Below are positions 11,504-25,694 of a stretch of 64,000 nt of DNA, piece by piece. The notes below the pieces were generated by a model, which was not told where the DNA came from, made no database searches, and saw nothing but the letters and a program-made list of their open reading frames with translations. The stretch spans positions 25,234,001-25,298,000 of the forward strand of contig NC_060209.1 in assembly GCF_021130785.1 (NCBI RefSeq), given 5' to 3'. Both the position numbers and the translations under genes were made by a program. Within the stretch, counting starts at the first letter, position 1. Each line of letters starts with the position of its first letter. Origin of the DNA: Homalodisca vitripennis (Eukaryota > Arthropoda > Insecta > Hemiptera > Cicadellidae).

Positions 11504-11695
11504 CTACATATATTTTTCCTGAAAAGCGATATAAATCACTCTCCAATTAGACGGACTGGAGACCCGAGAGTGAGGCCCTCCCCTCAGGTTGTCAACAGCC
11601 CCATACTTCACCGCTAGCGACACTCGCAGTTGGCTGGCTCCCAGCGGGTCTCCAGTGGGGAGAAGAATGAAGCCCGCAGCTATGCACAAAGGCAT
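11504..11695 (-). CDS. small GC-rich ORF, possible exon
   Basis: A GC-rich, CpG-containing pocket in AT-rich DNA with a 63-codon open frame on the minus strand. The predicted start MPLCIAAGFILLPTG looks like a weak signal peptide, followed by SQLRVSLAVKYGAVDN. A GTGAAG donor-like site follows SLA. It could be a host first exon, part of a repeat or a regulatory GC pocket. No family recognised; all plus-strand frames are closed early. Confidence 0.25.
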   Translation of the reverse strand: MPLCIAAGFILLPTGDPLGASQLRVSLAVKYGAVDNLRGGPHSRVSSPSNWRVIYIAFQEKYM

Positions 11696-11959
11696 CCGGG
11701 CAGTTGGCTCTGCTCAGGCATGCGTCTATTTTTACTCTCTCTGATTGACCTGACTGATTCTTGAATGGCGATCTAACCCAGTAATGGAGTTGTTCTGTTA
11801 AATTTACAGTCTGCTAAAATTTTCCAAATTTATTAACTGCTGTCCCCTTAGGACGATGAAAAACCTCTAATTGAAATTAGCCACCTAATAACGATATTAT
11901 GCATTAGTCTGAGAGGTCTACTTCTGCTCAAAGGTATTTTTGATAATGTAATAGTGTTG

Positions 11960-12420
11960 CTTCAAAAAAGAAAAAAAAAACAAAAAACATACGCGCGAAA
12001 GTCTTCTTTGGACAAAAAGAGATGAGAAACCTTTAATTGAAATTAGTCCTGAAAGGACCCATGCGCTGCTTCAGAAATACCATGTATTTATGATGAATGA
12101 GGTTAGGGTTAGAGATCTACATGCCGTCTAAGTGATATCCAGTGCCATAGTATCAATTGCCTTGTTACATATTTAGCGCTTGAAGAAGTATTTATTGTTC
12201 GAATCAATTAAATTCGCACGCCTCAGTAGAATTTGCCTTACTTCGAAAAAACAAATACAAAAAAAGCATATATATATACGTGAAAGTCTTCTTTGGACAA
12301 AAAGAGATGAGAAACCTCTAATTTAAATTAATCCTAAAAGGACCCGTGTTCCTCTTCTGAAATACCACGTATTTATGCTGAGTGAAGGTTGGGGTTAGGG
12401 ATTGGGATCCATGTCGAGGT
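11960..12420. repeat. two decayed tandem-like repeat copies
   Basis: The block CGCGAAAGTCTTCTTTGGAC, AAAAAGAGATGAGAAACC, ..CCTGAAAGGACCC.., ..AAATACCATGTATTTATG.. occurs at about 11992-12115 and again at 12283-12400, roughly 290 bases apart, and a third partial copy occurs at about 14185-14215. Part of the middle (AATTAAATTCGCACGCCTCA) links it to the 13416-14225 repeat. Confidence 0.55.
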
Positions 12421-12545
12421 CACTTGAGGAGGAATAATGGGGACTATCTCAATCATCGTACCTTGGATGAAGGGTGGAGAAGGCTAGCTCTGTCCAGCTT
12501 CCTCCAGTCAAAACGATCAAGGGAGCCTGTGAGAGCCAATATTCT

Positions 12546-12640
12546 CTTTAAAATTAGGGATTCCCACCCACTCCCACAGTCAACCTTCCCACAGTCAACC
12601 TTCCCACAGTCAACCTCCGAAGTAAAGTAGACCTTTCGAT
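12546..12640 (+). repeat. short triplicated 15-base motif
   Basis: The 15-base word CCCACAGTCAACCTT repeats directly about three times near 12570-12615 in an otherwise unassigned stretch (82-codon ORF 12382-12630). It is too short to interpret. Confidence 0.5.
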
Positions 12641-13415
12641 CAACCCTTTTACCACAATATTTCCGGTCACCTTTGAACCGTTTCTAGACATCCATAGAGT
12701 TGACCAGATTTATGTGGCACATCGAATTTTGCCAAACCCAGTGTAGGAAGTACGCTTGATTATGAAACCATCTAAGAAGGTTCCATAATCCAGAGTTCTA
12801 CTGGCAGTGGCAATAATATCAGTTTTGTCCTATTTGTTGCATTACGCAAAACCATGATAGTTTTTCTATACATTCGTGTTACCATAAGATAAAATTCTGT
12901 CTGTGTTAGATTATTGGGATAGCATGAGTACATATTATATTAATAAATTACTTTTGTATTAAGAGATTTAATAGTACGAAAAGCGTGCATTATGATAATG
13001 TACCGTTGGAATAACATCAATGTTTTGTAATAAAATCATGGTCATTAGGTAGTACTTACATTTATTATAACATAAGGTCAATATAGTTTCATTAATTCAA
13101 ATCGGTGAAATCGTAGTCTACTTTAGCATACTCAATTATTATAATAATATTAGCAATACTGATTAATAAAATGCATTAGCATATCTCTACAACGCCACAA
13201 CGCGTGCACGATATTCCTCATATTGTTGACACTGTCAATATTGATTTTCAAAATATAAAACTTGAACTGTCAATTCAATATAAAACAAAAGATTAAGAAT
13301 AGAAATAAATAAAACACTGACAAGTTTACCGGACAATGTTTATAGTTTTCTTCTTTGTTTCAACAGTATTTTTATTTCTATTCAAAACAAATTTCTTTTG
13401 TTTTTATTACTGACT

Positions 13416-14225
13416 AGCAGTTACCCGCAACTTTGCACGCGATTTCCTATTGAATAACATGTACGTAATAGAGATATCCTTTTTCAATGGACTGAAATTT
13501 AAGGCTAAAGAGCAATGTTTTGGGGTCCTGACGTCGGAGGGTAACATAGTTTTATAAATACCAATAAAATATACAAATTTCTCTGTAACGTCTCATAAAA
13601 TTTGAGAATTGAGCTCCAAAACGTTCAGTAACACTTGAACTATTTTAGATCAGAGTATATCAGGAATAATCTGTAGAAATCTTAGTGAAAGCACTTACGA
13701 TGTAGTATAATTTTGAATTGCAAGTTGATATGTTTAAGGTACATATTATTTAACAATCCATTGGTAAAGGGTTCAAAACAAACGTGGGGCTAAAAAATCT
13801 ACTTTTTAATGAACCAAAAATGTGTTCATTTAGTCATTGTAGATCTGGTCTGAAGTATTTCATGTGCCTATAAAAAAATATTTAAAGATACATAGGTCTG
13901 AAAAATATTGTTCAATTAAAAAGCGTCTACTTTTGGCCATTTTAATCTACTTCCCGTCTAAGTGATATCCGGTGTCATAGTATCATTTGTGTTGTTTCAT
14001 AAATAGCGCGTTAAGAAGTATTTCTTGTTCGAATCAATTAAATTTTGCTCGCCACAGTAGAATTTACCTTGCTACCACGATCAAGAAAATATATACATGC
14101 GTTGGTCTGAGAGGTCTACTTCTGGTCTAAGGTATTTTTGGTAATGTGTGTTGCTTCGAAAAAAAGAACAAGAAAACCCCATATACACGCGAAAGTCTTC
14201 TTTGGAAAAAAAGAGATTACTTCTA
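13416..14225 (-). repeat. decayed copy of the Helitron-like repeat family
   Basis: Starts CTAGCAGTTACCCGCAACTT, the reverse complement of the 3' end found at 44030-44051 and 51430-51456 (GCGGGAAACAGCTAG). Further in, AATTTACCTTGCTACCACGA with TCAAGAAAATATATACAT is the reverse complement of the TTTTCTTGATCGTGGCAACA segment of those copies. Orientation is opposite to them. Diverged and with extra inserted sequence. Confidence 0.5.
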
Positions 14226-14269
14226 CTACTTCCGGTCTAAAGTACTTTCCGGACTGTTACGAGCGTAAG

Positions 14270-14940
14270 ACACATCTATGTCAAATTCCACCTTTCTAGG
14301 ACACTGGGAAGTACAAAAAAATAGGAAAAACAAAATAAGGTTCTTTAGGATTACAACACTTTTATGCTCTTGTGAGTGGTTGATGTTAAAGAAAATGATT
14401 TTATTAGTCTGTTGACAGCAAAAAGCACGTGTATGTCAAATTTCATCCTTGTGGGACATCAGGAAAGAAAAAAAAAAACAAAAATGTAGTTCTTCTAGGG
14501 GTTGTAACCCTATCTCGGCCACTATGGGTGATTGATCCGCACGAAAAATCTTTTCTTGCTCTGTTGACAGGCATGCTCTCAAATAAAAAAAAATAAGAAT
14601 CAAATTTCATCGTAGTAGGACATTGGGAAGTTGCAAAACAAAAGTATAGTTCTTCTAGAGGTTTAAGTACCATTTTAACCCCTATGAGTGTATGATCGAT
14701 CATCACAAATCTTTTATTTTCTGTTAAAATCGTAACACACGTAAGTGTCTAGGGCATAAATGAAAAATAAAATATGCAACTATGAGTTGCAACCTAATTA
14801 CAATCTTCTAGAAAGTTGATCTTTATGAAAATGCTTTAGTTTTCCATTTAAGTCACGAGGCATACGTTTGCCAAATTCCAAACTTCGATATATCGGGAAG
14901 TTGGAGAATTCTGATAAGAGAGTGATGATTTTGCCTTTTA
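14270..14940. repeat. diverged tandem repeat, about 150-170 bases per unit
   Basis: Four to five imperfect units recur: ATGTCAAATTCCACC..GGACACTGGGAAGT, ATGTCAAATTTCATCC..GGGACATCAGGAA, ATCAAATTTCATCGTAG..GACATTGGGAAGTT, GCCAAATTCCAAACTT..ATCGGGAAGTT. Each is followed by an A-rich run and TTCTTCTAG. No coding sense; probably the interior of a non-autonomous element. Confidence 0.6.
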
Positions 14941-15121
14941 TATACAGAGATGGTTTTAAGCTCGTATATCTTGATTAGCCGATGTTTGCAACTAGATTAT
15001 GAATTAAAGTTGTCTTATGGGGCATGTAATAACTGTCAGTATGTACACTTGTTATAGGTACTTACCTTTTGATACTCGTTATACATAGAAAATAGTTTGA
15101 AAAAGATTTTATAATCTTTGA

Positions 15122-16606
15122 AATACCATCTAAATAGTGATATAATTTGTTTTCATTTTAAAATCATAAATATAACATCAGTGTTGAAATAAACTCAAAA
15201 CATCTTTTAAACATCTGGTAATAGAAATAATATAAATGAGGAACAAAATAATTCAGAATAATTCTATAATTAAGACTATAAAATAATTATATGCATTATG
15301 AAGGAAATGTTTAGGTATTAAACAAAAATAATAAGTGACAAAAAATAATTAAATTGGTAGATTTAAAAGTTAAATTATTTTTTTATTTCAAAAACGTTTT
15401 CTTTGGAAATTTGATGATTTCTACGAGATGACATACTATAGAAAACTATACAAGATTGTAAGGATAGTAGGATGTCGGAAATTTGCTATTGTTGTATTTT
15501 ACAAAATGTATAACGGTTTTAGATGGTTGAAATCTATCCTGGAAACTTAGTGTTATACTTTTTGTAACAGACAACTATGTCAAATGTCCGAATCCTATTT
15601 TCTGTTCAAACCTTCCACTGTCAATAACAAACTTTAAACAAAGAGTATACAAAATTGGTCCACGAAGAAGACAGTAATATTTTCTGTTATCTTATGTAAC
15701 ATGAACTAGGTTCATTTTCTTTCACAAGACAATATCAGATATGCATGCAGCTGGAGTCACTGTTGCTTGTTTGACCGTGGTCCGTTGGCTTTGTTATGCA
15801 AAACACTCAAGTTAGTTTGGGACTGATTCTGAATACAGAGCCAGAATCAGTTTACAAAGATACGTAAGGTATACGTAATTTGGCGCTTTCAATTTGGTGC
15901 AGGTTTAATGTTTACCAGTTTTTAATTGTGTTACAGAATTTGTATTCCGGTCTCTCAGAAAACGTTGGGCAACTTGCTGAAAAATGTCTCACTTATCGTT
16001 ACAGCTTTTATTTATAAGAAATGAGAAATTGAGAATCCACTATACAAGTATTTCTGAAGCGTGTAACCGTCTCTGGTGAGCAATATAGGTATAATTCTTC
16101 CTTTTGACACAGATTTTACTCGGACCTATAATTGTTACAATTTCCAACAAACTACCATTAGCTATAAGAGAACTACCAATTAATAAGTTTAAATTAAGGA
16201 TTTCAACTTGGCTTAAGACAAAAGCTTTTTACTCTGTTGACGAGTACATGAAGTGCAACATGTTTGATCTGTTACAAAATACATCTGGTTAATGTAACTA
16301 GATTAGGCATATAAATTAGTTTTTATGTCAAATGTTTTGTCATGACGAAGCTTATTGTAACTGAAAATGTTATTTAATGGCCAATAAAGATCTTGAATCT
16401 TGATCAGAAAATAGCTCTTTCCTAAAGTTCTCGGAAAGTTATTAGAGCTGCTTAAATAATTAAAGAAAATTGAGGAACTTGATTTTGGCTTTAACAATTT
16501 GAGACTCTTCCTAGAATTGTTTTGGAGAGTGTTTGTACATTGCGACGGACAAACTTTACTTTCATTGTAACTTACATTACAAATACCGTAACTAGGATAA
16601 AACATA
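15122..16606 (+). repeat. 1.48-kb inverted duplicate, arm A
   Basis: Essentially the whole stretch reappears as its reverse complement at 25693-27172, with only scattered substitutions and small indels (for example AATACCATCTAAATAGTGAT here and its complement at 27153-27172). It holds a diverged hammerhead-family segment (15460-15640) and a non-LTR retrotransposon tail (16104-16402). The match extends about 200 bases beyond the LINE 3' end, so the duplicated unit is larger than that element. Confidence 0.85.
16104..16402 (+). pseudogene. non-LTR retrotransposon 3' end (reverse transcriptase C-terminus)
   Basis: A 62-codon frame reads ISNKLPLAIRELPINKFKL and then WLKTKAFYSVDEYM, the extreme C-terminus typical of insect LINE ORF2 proteins (LP..IR.L....FK..L..WL...FYS..E). 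A TAA stop at 16290-16292 is followed by a short 3' UTR ending GGCCAATAAAGATCTTGAATCTTGATC, with polyadenylation signal and a short 3'-terminal repeat as in CR1/jockey-like LINEs. Everything upstream (RT and endonuclease) is missing. The long minus-strand ORF 16303-16749 is its antisense shadow. Same fragment on the other arm at 25880-26180. Confidence 0.7.
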
Positions 16607-16953
16607 AGCAAATCAAGACCTCCTTCTTGGCTGTGTAATGGCAGATCGAGCAATAAAATGAATGCTGTGGGGAAATTTTGGTTACCGAGAGAAGACATAT
16701 ATATATAGTACATTGAAGAATTATCTTTAATTTTACATCTAAAAAACACCGATTGGGCCAGTATTTGGCATTATGCGATATAAAATGTGGGGGAAATGTT
16801 AAACCGATTTCAACAGCTCTTTGTATGATTCGCTTTATTCTTCATTAAAAATACGTATATAAAACTATAAATTTCAATTGAAATAGTGGGTTACGGCAGT
16901 CAGTATAACAATCTTACATGCAAATAACATTGGATGCCATACGAAGTAGTACG

Positions 16954-17503
16954 GGAGCTAGCAACGTTTCTAAAACAAGAATTTCAGGTCAGCTGAAATT
17001 TTGATATGCTGTCTTTCTTGCTCTTTTGGTTGGAGTCCGGGGCTATCTGGCTGGCGGTAGTGGTTGCGTTTATTAATGCGCATCTTACTTGCACAGGTAA
17101 AAATCCTGGAGCGCTTCGGCAAAAGGACAACATGGCGTCAGTCTAAAGTCACATGTTTGTGTTGTGTTTGTGTTATTTGTGATGTTTATTTATTAATTTC
17201 GCTACAATCGCCAGTGGTAAAATGAAATGTGTTTCTGTAATTAAAAAAAAGCACTTCAAAAATTAATAAATAAACATCACAAATAACACAAACACAACAC
17301 AAACATGTGACTTTAGACTGACGCCATGTTGTCCATTTGCCGAAGCGCTCCAGGATTTTTACCTGTGCAGGTAAGATGCGCATTAATAAACGCAACCACT
17401 ACCGCCAGCCAGATAGCCCGGACTCCAACCGAAAGAGCAAGAAAGACAGCATATCGAAATTTCAGCTGACCTGAAATTCTCTCTCGAAAACGTTGCTAGC
17501 TCC
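16954..17503. mobile_element. fold-back element with ~250-base inverted arms
   Basis: Left arm 16954 to about 17203 and right arm about 17253-17503 are near-perfect reverse complements (outer ends GGAGCTAGCAACGTTT / its complement; inner part AACATGTGACTTTAGACTGA), separated by a loop of about 50 bases. No ORF beyond chance. This is the form of a long-TIR MITE or fold-back transposon. No clear target-site duplication could be read. Confidence 0.8.
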
Positions 17504-21330
<3,827 letters not shown>

Positions 21331-22303
21331 CAGAGTGTCCCGTAACTCTCTGGACAAAGGTGGTGTCCAACTAAAAGGTTTAAACGTTTGATTTTATATT
21401 AATTGCCCATTTATTATGCACCGAACATTTTTCAAACAACTCATTAAATAGATTTTAAAAATATTATGTGAAAACTTCAGCTCTCTAGCAATTGTTGAAA
21501 CAAATTGGTGCTATTTAAAAAACTAAACTTTAAAAACAGTATTTTTGGTTTTGTAAAATAATTTATTGTCATATTCTAGAGAAATAAAGCATTTCAATAA
21601 AAAAATTAGAACATAGCATATAAAAAAACTTACAATTACAATCCAAAATTATTCGAACTCTAATCCATCCAGAGCGACACACTGATAACAGCGCTTAAGA
21701 AATAAATCGTAAGTTCTTACAAGAAATTCTGCGGTATCCAGAGAAGTTCCTCTTCTATTGATTGTTGTAATTCCTCATCATTATTGAAGTTACGAGTATA
21801 AACTTGTTCCTTTAAGTAACCCCATAGAAAGAAATCACACACAGTAAAACCTGGGGAACAGGATGGCCAATCTAAAAAAATCACTTCCACGACCAATCCA
21901 ACACTCACAACACTTAACTTTTTGTTCAACATTAAAAGCTATTTCTCGAACTTCAACATCAGTAAAACTGTAATGGAGGAGGTTAGGTTATATTTTTATA
22001 GCACAAGCAATATTCTTCAATCAAACAGCTGTTTTCAACAATGTCGTTATTAAACAACTGTTCATTAAAACCGCAACGCAGTAATCAAAGGAAGTAATTC
22101 AAGAATCGAATTTTTATAGAAAGCAAAATGGTAAAATTTTTAGTATGTCACCATTTCATTTCTACAATTGTTAGGGGGCATTAATTTTCACAGAATATTT
22201 TTAAAACCTACTTTATCAATTGTGTAGAGTTTGAAAATGTTCGGCGCTGAAATGGCCAAATAATATAAAATCAAACGTTTAAACCTCTTCGTCGGACACT
22301 CTG
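21331..22303 (-). mobile_element. mariner/Tc1-type element, decayed
   Basis: Ends CAGAGTGTCC...GGACACTCTG with TA on both sides (21329-21330 and 22304-22305). Inverted similarity continues inward (AAGGTTTAAACGTTTGATTT on the left and its complement on the right, then GCACCGAACATTTTTCAAAC). The only coding remnant is at 21717-21932 on the minus strand. Total length about 970 bases, less than a full mariner, so internally deleted. Confidence 0.8.
21717..21932 (-). pseudogene. mariner/Tc1-type transposase fragment
   Basis: Encodes LDWPSCSPGFTVCDFFLWGY then LKEQVYTRNFNNDEELQQSI. This is the end of the catalytic core of IS630/Tc1/mariner transposases, where the consensus is WP.RSPDL.P.DFFLWG.LK..VY. 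The third catalytic acidic residue sits in the CDFFLWG block and is preserved, but the first two acidic motifs are absent. It can only be a relic; ends at 21717 with LLWIPQNFL. Confidence 0.8.
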
Positions 22304-23129
22304 TATATTATACAGGGTGGAAAAAAACTGTATGGAAACGCTTTTCACTAATTTTGTATGGCTTACTATATACAAATTAAATTTTGTACATCACCAAATT
22401 GAAAATTAAGAACCTAGTTTTTGAGACCAGTGGGGAACATTTTATCTTTCAGGGGGACGGCGGCCCGTGAGGAGTCGGGACGAAAAATCTTAGAAATATG
22501 TAAGCTTAGGCCGAGTTTGGTATCTAATTAAAGGTCTTAGTAAAGAGACAAACTTTCATTACCGCAAACCGCACTTAAAAAGGTTGACCCTATCAGAGGT
22601 ACGAGCCGTTAATGGGAATTTCTATGACAAAAGAAAAATAGTTAATTTTATCTTGTGAAGTAACTAATTTACTTTCAGTAGTATGTTTTAAATGTCGGTT
22701 ATGTAAATTTGAGAAAACAATTTCCTACAAAAAAAATTATTTTTTTTTACCCTCTACCATTTGTTGGATAAAGCTAGTAGAAATAGGGGTTTTTCCTGTC
22801 TTGTCTTCTAAGAATCTGAGGGTGTATTTCTATAATCCACCGTAATCTTATCAACATTTGAGGTCAAGGTCTCAGTCCCTCTAGCCCTTTTATCTCAGGC
22901 AAAAAACCTTAAACTGGTTTAGGCGATACAAAAAACCCAGAGTACTGTTCACAGCAAAAACTACACAGTTTTGTATTTTTAATATCAGCTTGACTTAGGT
23001 ATTTAGTCTACGTTATAATTTTCCAGTAAGATAAAACAGTTGTGAAAGTCTTCACTAGAAGGTACTGCGTTAGTTATAAATTTTTTTTACTTAAGTGTTT
23101 ACATTTTATTTCTACTACTAGTTTTAGAA

Positions 23130-23186
23130 ATGCAATGTCACTTAGTGAGTTTTGAGGAGAAATACACGCTGCTTATGATGCGTGAA
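23130..23186 (+). pseudogene. transposase N-terminal remnant
   Basis: Reads VSFEEKYTLLMMREG before running into the G block, similar to the opening helix of the same transposase class (FS.EEK..ML...GE). The next 60-70 codons expected in relatives are missing and the frame resumes after about 24140. Confidence 0.5.
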
Positions 23187-24140
23187 GGGGGGGCGGGGGG
23201 GGGGGGGGGTGGGGGGGGGGTGGGGGGGGGTGGGCACAGGGGGGCTAAAAAAATATATAAAGGGGCGGGGGGTGGGGGGGGGGGGTGGGGGGGGGGGGGG
23301 GGGGTGGGGGGGGCGGGGGGTGGGGGGTGGTAAGCGGGGGGGGGGGGGGGGGGGGGGGGGGTGGGGGGGGGGGGAGGGGGTGGGGGGGGGCGGGTGTGGG
23401 GGGGGGTGGGGGGGGGAGGGGGGGGGGGGGGGTGGTGGGGGCGGGAGAGGGGGGGGTGGGGGGGGGGGGTGGGTGTGGAAAGGGCGGGCTGGGGGGGGGG
23501 GCGGGGGGGGGGGTGGGAGGGGGGGGGGGGGGGGCGGTTATAGGGGTGTGGGGGTGGGGGGGGGTGGTGTGGGGGAGGTTTGGGGGCGGGGGGGTGGGGG
23601 TCGGCAGGCGGGAGGGAGAGGGTTGGGGGGGGGGGGGGGGGTTTGATGGGGGGTGAGGGGAGGGGCCGGGGCGGTTGTGTGGGGCGGGGTGGGGGTTTTA
23701 GGGGGGGGGGGGGGGGGAGTGATGCTGAGTAGGGGGTCGCGGCCAGCGGGGGGGGGGGGGTGGGGCGGGGCGGTGCGGATGCGAGGGGGGCGGCGGGGGG
23801 GATGGGTGGGGTTTTGGGGGAGGCGGGGGGTTGGGAGGGGGTGGGGGGTATGGCGCGTGGGTTACGGGGGCGTACTACGGAGGGTCCGAGTTGATGTTAT
23901 GGGCGCCTCGTGGTTGTGAGGCAGACGGTAGGTTACGGGGTGGTTATGGCAAAGCGCGTGTCGGGGAGGTGGTGGAGGGGGGGGTAAGGGTGTTGGAGGG
24001 GGGGGGGGGGGGAGTGGGGGAGGTTCCGGTCGGGGCCGGGTAGGTGTTGGAGTCCATCGGGTGTGGGGGGTTGGGGGGGGGCAGGGGGGCGTACAGGGGG
24101 GTGAGCGGGTGTGGGGTGAGGGGCGGGTTAGGGTTGTGGC
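23187..24140. repeat. ~950-base nearly pure G low-complexity block
   Basis: Plus strand is dominated by G runs broken by single T, C or A, with long uninterrupted G stretches (for example around 23340-23362). More mixed sequence appears toward 23860-24140. It sits inside the transposase reading frame of the surrounding mariner-type element. All glycine-rich ORFs here are composition artefacts. It could be a genuine G-quadruplex-forming expansion, but a sequencing or assembly artefact is at least as likely. Confidence 0.9.
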
Positions 24141-24149
24141 AGTCGCGTA

Positions 24150-25200
24150 TGGATATCTAGTTCGTCCTATGAAGAAACAGCGCATTTGTTTCTTGAACTT
24201 TTTTTGATAGACCCCCCAAGTAGTAAGTCAACTGTGTTTTAAGACAATAAAAAGATTTGAAGAAACTAGAAACAGTCCAAGATCGCGAAAGAGGTGCAGG
24301 CCTAAATCGGCAACAAATGACAAAAATCTTTGGATGTACTCAAACATTTGTTGAATAAATCCCAGCACTCGGCCAGAGTGGCTGCAGAAGATCTTGATAT
24401 GAGGCCATTACCTCAGTGTTGAATGTTTTACACAAAAACAAGTATCACCCTGTTTAAAGTAAACCCTAACCCAAGAACTATGCAGAGGATGATTTTGATA
24501 GAAGGACTCTGAATTTTTGCGAAATTAATAATGAGAAAGTGTGACGAAATTCATATTTTTTTAAGTTCGATATTTGTTTCAGATGAAGCTACATTCTTTG
24601 TTTAAAGGACAAGTTAAATTGGCATAATGCCGTTACTGGGCCGACCATAATACACCCACTGGATGATTAGAAGGCCAACACCACAAGGGCCTCAGAAATG
24701 TGAATATGTGGAATGGAATAATAAAACCCTATACATTGTAGGACCGTTTGTGATAGATGGAAATTCTAACAGGCGAAATATGTTGACAATTAACATTTTG
24801 CCAGCAGTGCGGTTGTCTTCTTGGGGCAAATTTTAATGCAGTATGGTTTCAGCAAGATGGTCAGCACCGCCCCATTACTATTTGCGGAGTGCGCAATCTG
24901 GTTACGATGAAGATGTTTCCTAACGTTGGATTGGTCGCAGGGGGTACCGTTGAGTGGCCGCTAGGTCACCGGATCTTAATCACTAGATTTCTTTTTGTGG
25001 GGGGATTCTTAAAAGATAATGTGTATAAAACTAAAACAAGCCAACATTGAGGAGCTGATAAATCGCTTTATTTGAAGAAGCCAAGAAGAATTACAACCTG
25101 AGATGCTTCAAAATATGACGCAGTAGGTTTTTATAATAGACTAGCTCATTGCAACAAGTGTTCGGAGAGCAGTTTGAGCACTCATTTAAAAGGTCTGGTA
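24150..25200 (+). pseudogene. mariner-type transposase, broken
   Basis: Across three frames one can read, in order, RFEETRNSP and RPKSATND (end of the DNA-binding domain), SARVAAEDLDMRPL, IFVSDEATFF (first catalytic Asp block), GPTIIHPLDD, FQQDGQHRPI (second catalytic Asp, usually FQQDGAPPH), VRNLV, FLKDNVYKTKTSQH (after the third motif). The WP.RSPD..P.D block is scrambled (VEWPLGHRILITRF). Several stops and frameshifts make it non-functional. Order and motifs identify an IS630/mariner-type DDE/D transposase of the same group as 21717-21932. Confidence 0.8.
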
Positions 25201-25646
25201 TTTTTTGTAATACATAGATAATTTTTTAATTTAAATTCTTTTGGATAATTGTGTTCCATAAAGTGTCATTTTCAGTCAGAACAGTTTACTTGAAGACTGT
25301 GAATGAAAATTGCGGAGAAAGAAGAAATTACTAATTAATCAAAACGTTACTTATGAAATTCAAACGGCCGTTACTCTGGATAGGGTTCAGCAACCTTTTT
25401 AAGTGCGGTTTGCGGTAATGAGTTTTCTTTACTAGACCTTTAATTTGAGACCAACACTCGGCCTATGCTTACATTTAAGAATTTTCGTCCGATTCCTCAC
25501 GGGCCGTCCCCCCTGAAATTGTTTTAAAAATGTCCCCAATGGTCTCAATAACTAGGTTTTAATACAAGTGGTGATGTACAAAATTTAATTTGTATAAGTG
25601 ATGCCATTACAAAATTAGTGGAAAAGCGTTTCCATACTTTTTTTCC

Positions 25647-25652
<6 letters not shown>

Positions 25653-25692
<40 letters not shown>
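25653..25692. repeat. (TA)n microsatellite at element junction
   Basis: Perfect TA repeat between the right end of the mariner-type element and arm B of the inverted duplicate. Confidence 0.95.

Positions 25693-25694
<2 letters not shown>

Larger units (their letters stand above)
22313..25652 (+). mobile_element. mariner-type element, 3.3 kb, interrupted by G-rich block
   Basis: Left end CAGGGTGGAAAAAAACTGTA and right end CATACTTTTTTTCCACCCTA are inverted repeats that extend about 300 bases inward, including CCGCAAACCGCACTTAAAAA / its complement and the GGGGGACGGCGGCCCGTGAG region. TA flanks both ends (22311-22312; 25653-25654). It lies five bases from the right TA of the previous element. 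Inside are the start and the main part of a transposase, separated by 23187-24140, an almost pure G tract. Without that tract the element would be about 2.4 kb. Confidence 0.8.

Noticed and set aside
16303..16749. 148-codon minus-strand ORF
   Set aside because: Antisense to the LINE tail and repeat arm; the equivalent in the other arm is shorter and diverges without coding constraint.
17240..17503. Possible exon near GTGCAGGTAAG-like sites in the fold-back arms
   Set aside because: The sites occur symmetrically in both arms of the palindrome and no frame is open across them.
23130..24185. Several long glycine-rich or proline-rich ORFs on both strands
   Set aside because: They arise from the G-only block; any frame is open. 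No coding evidence.
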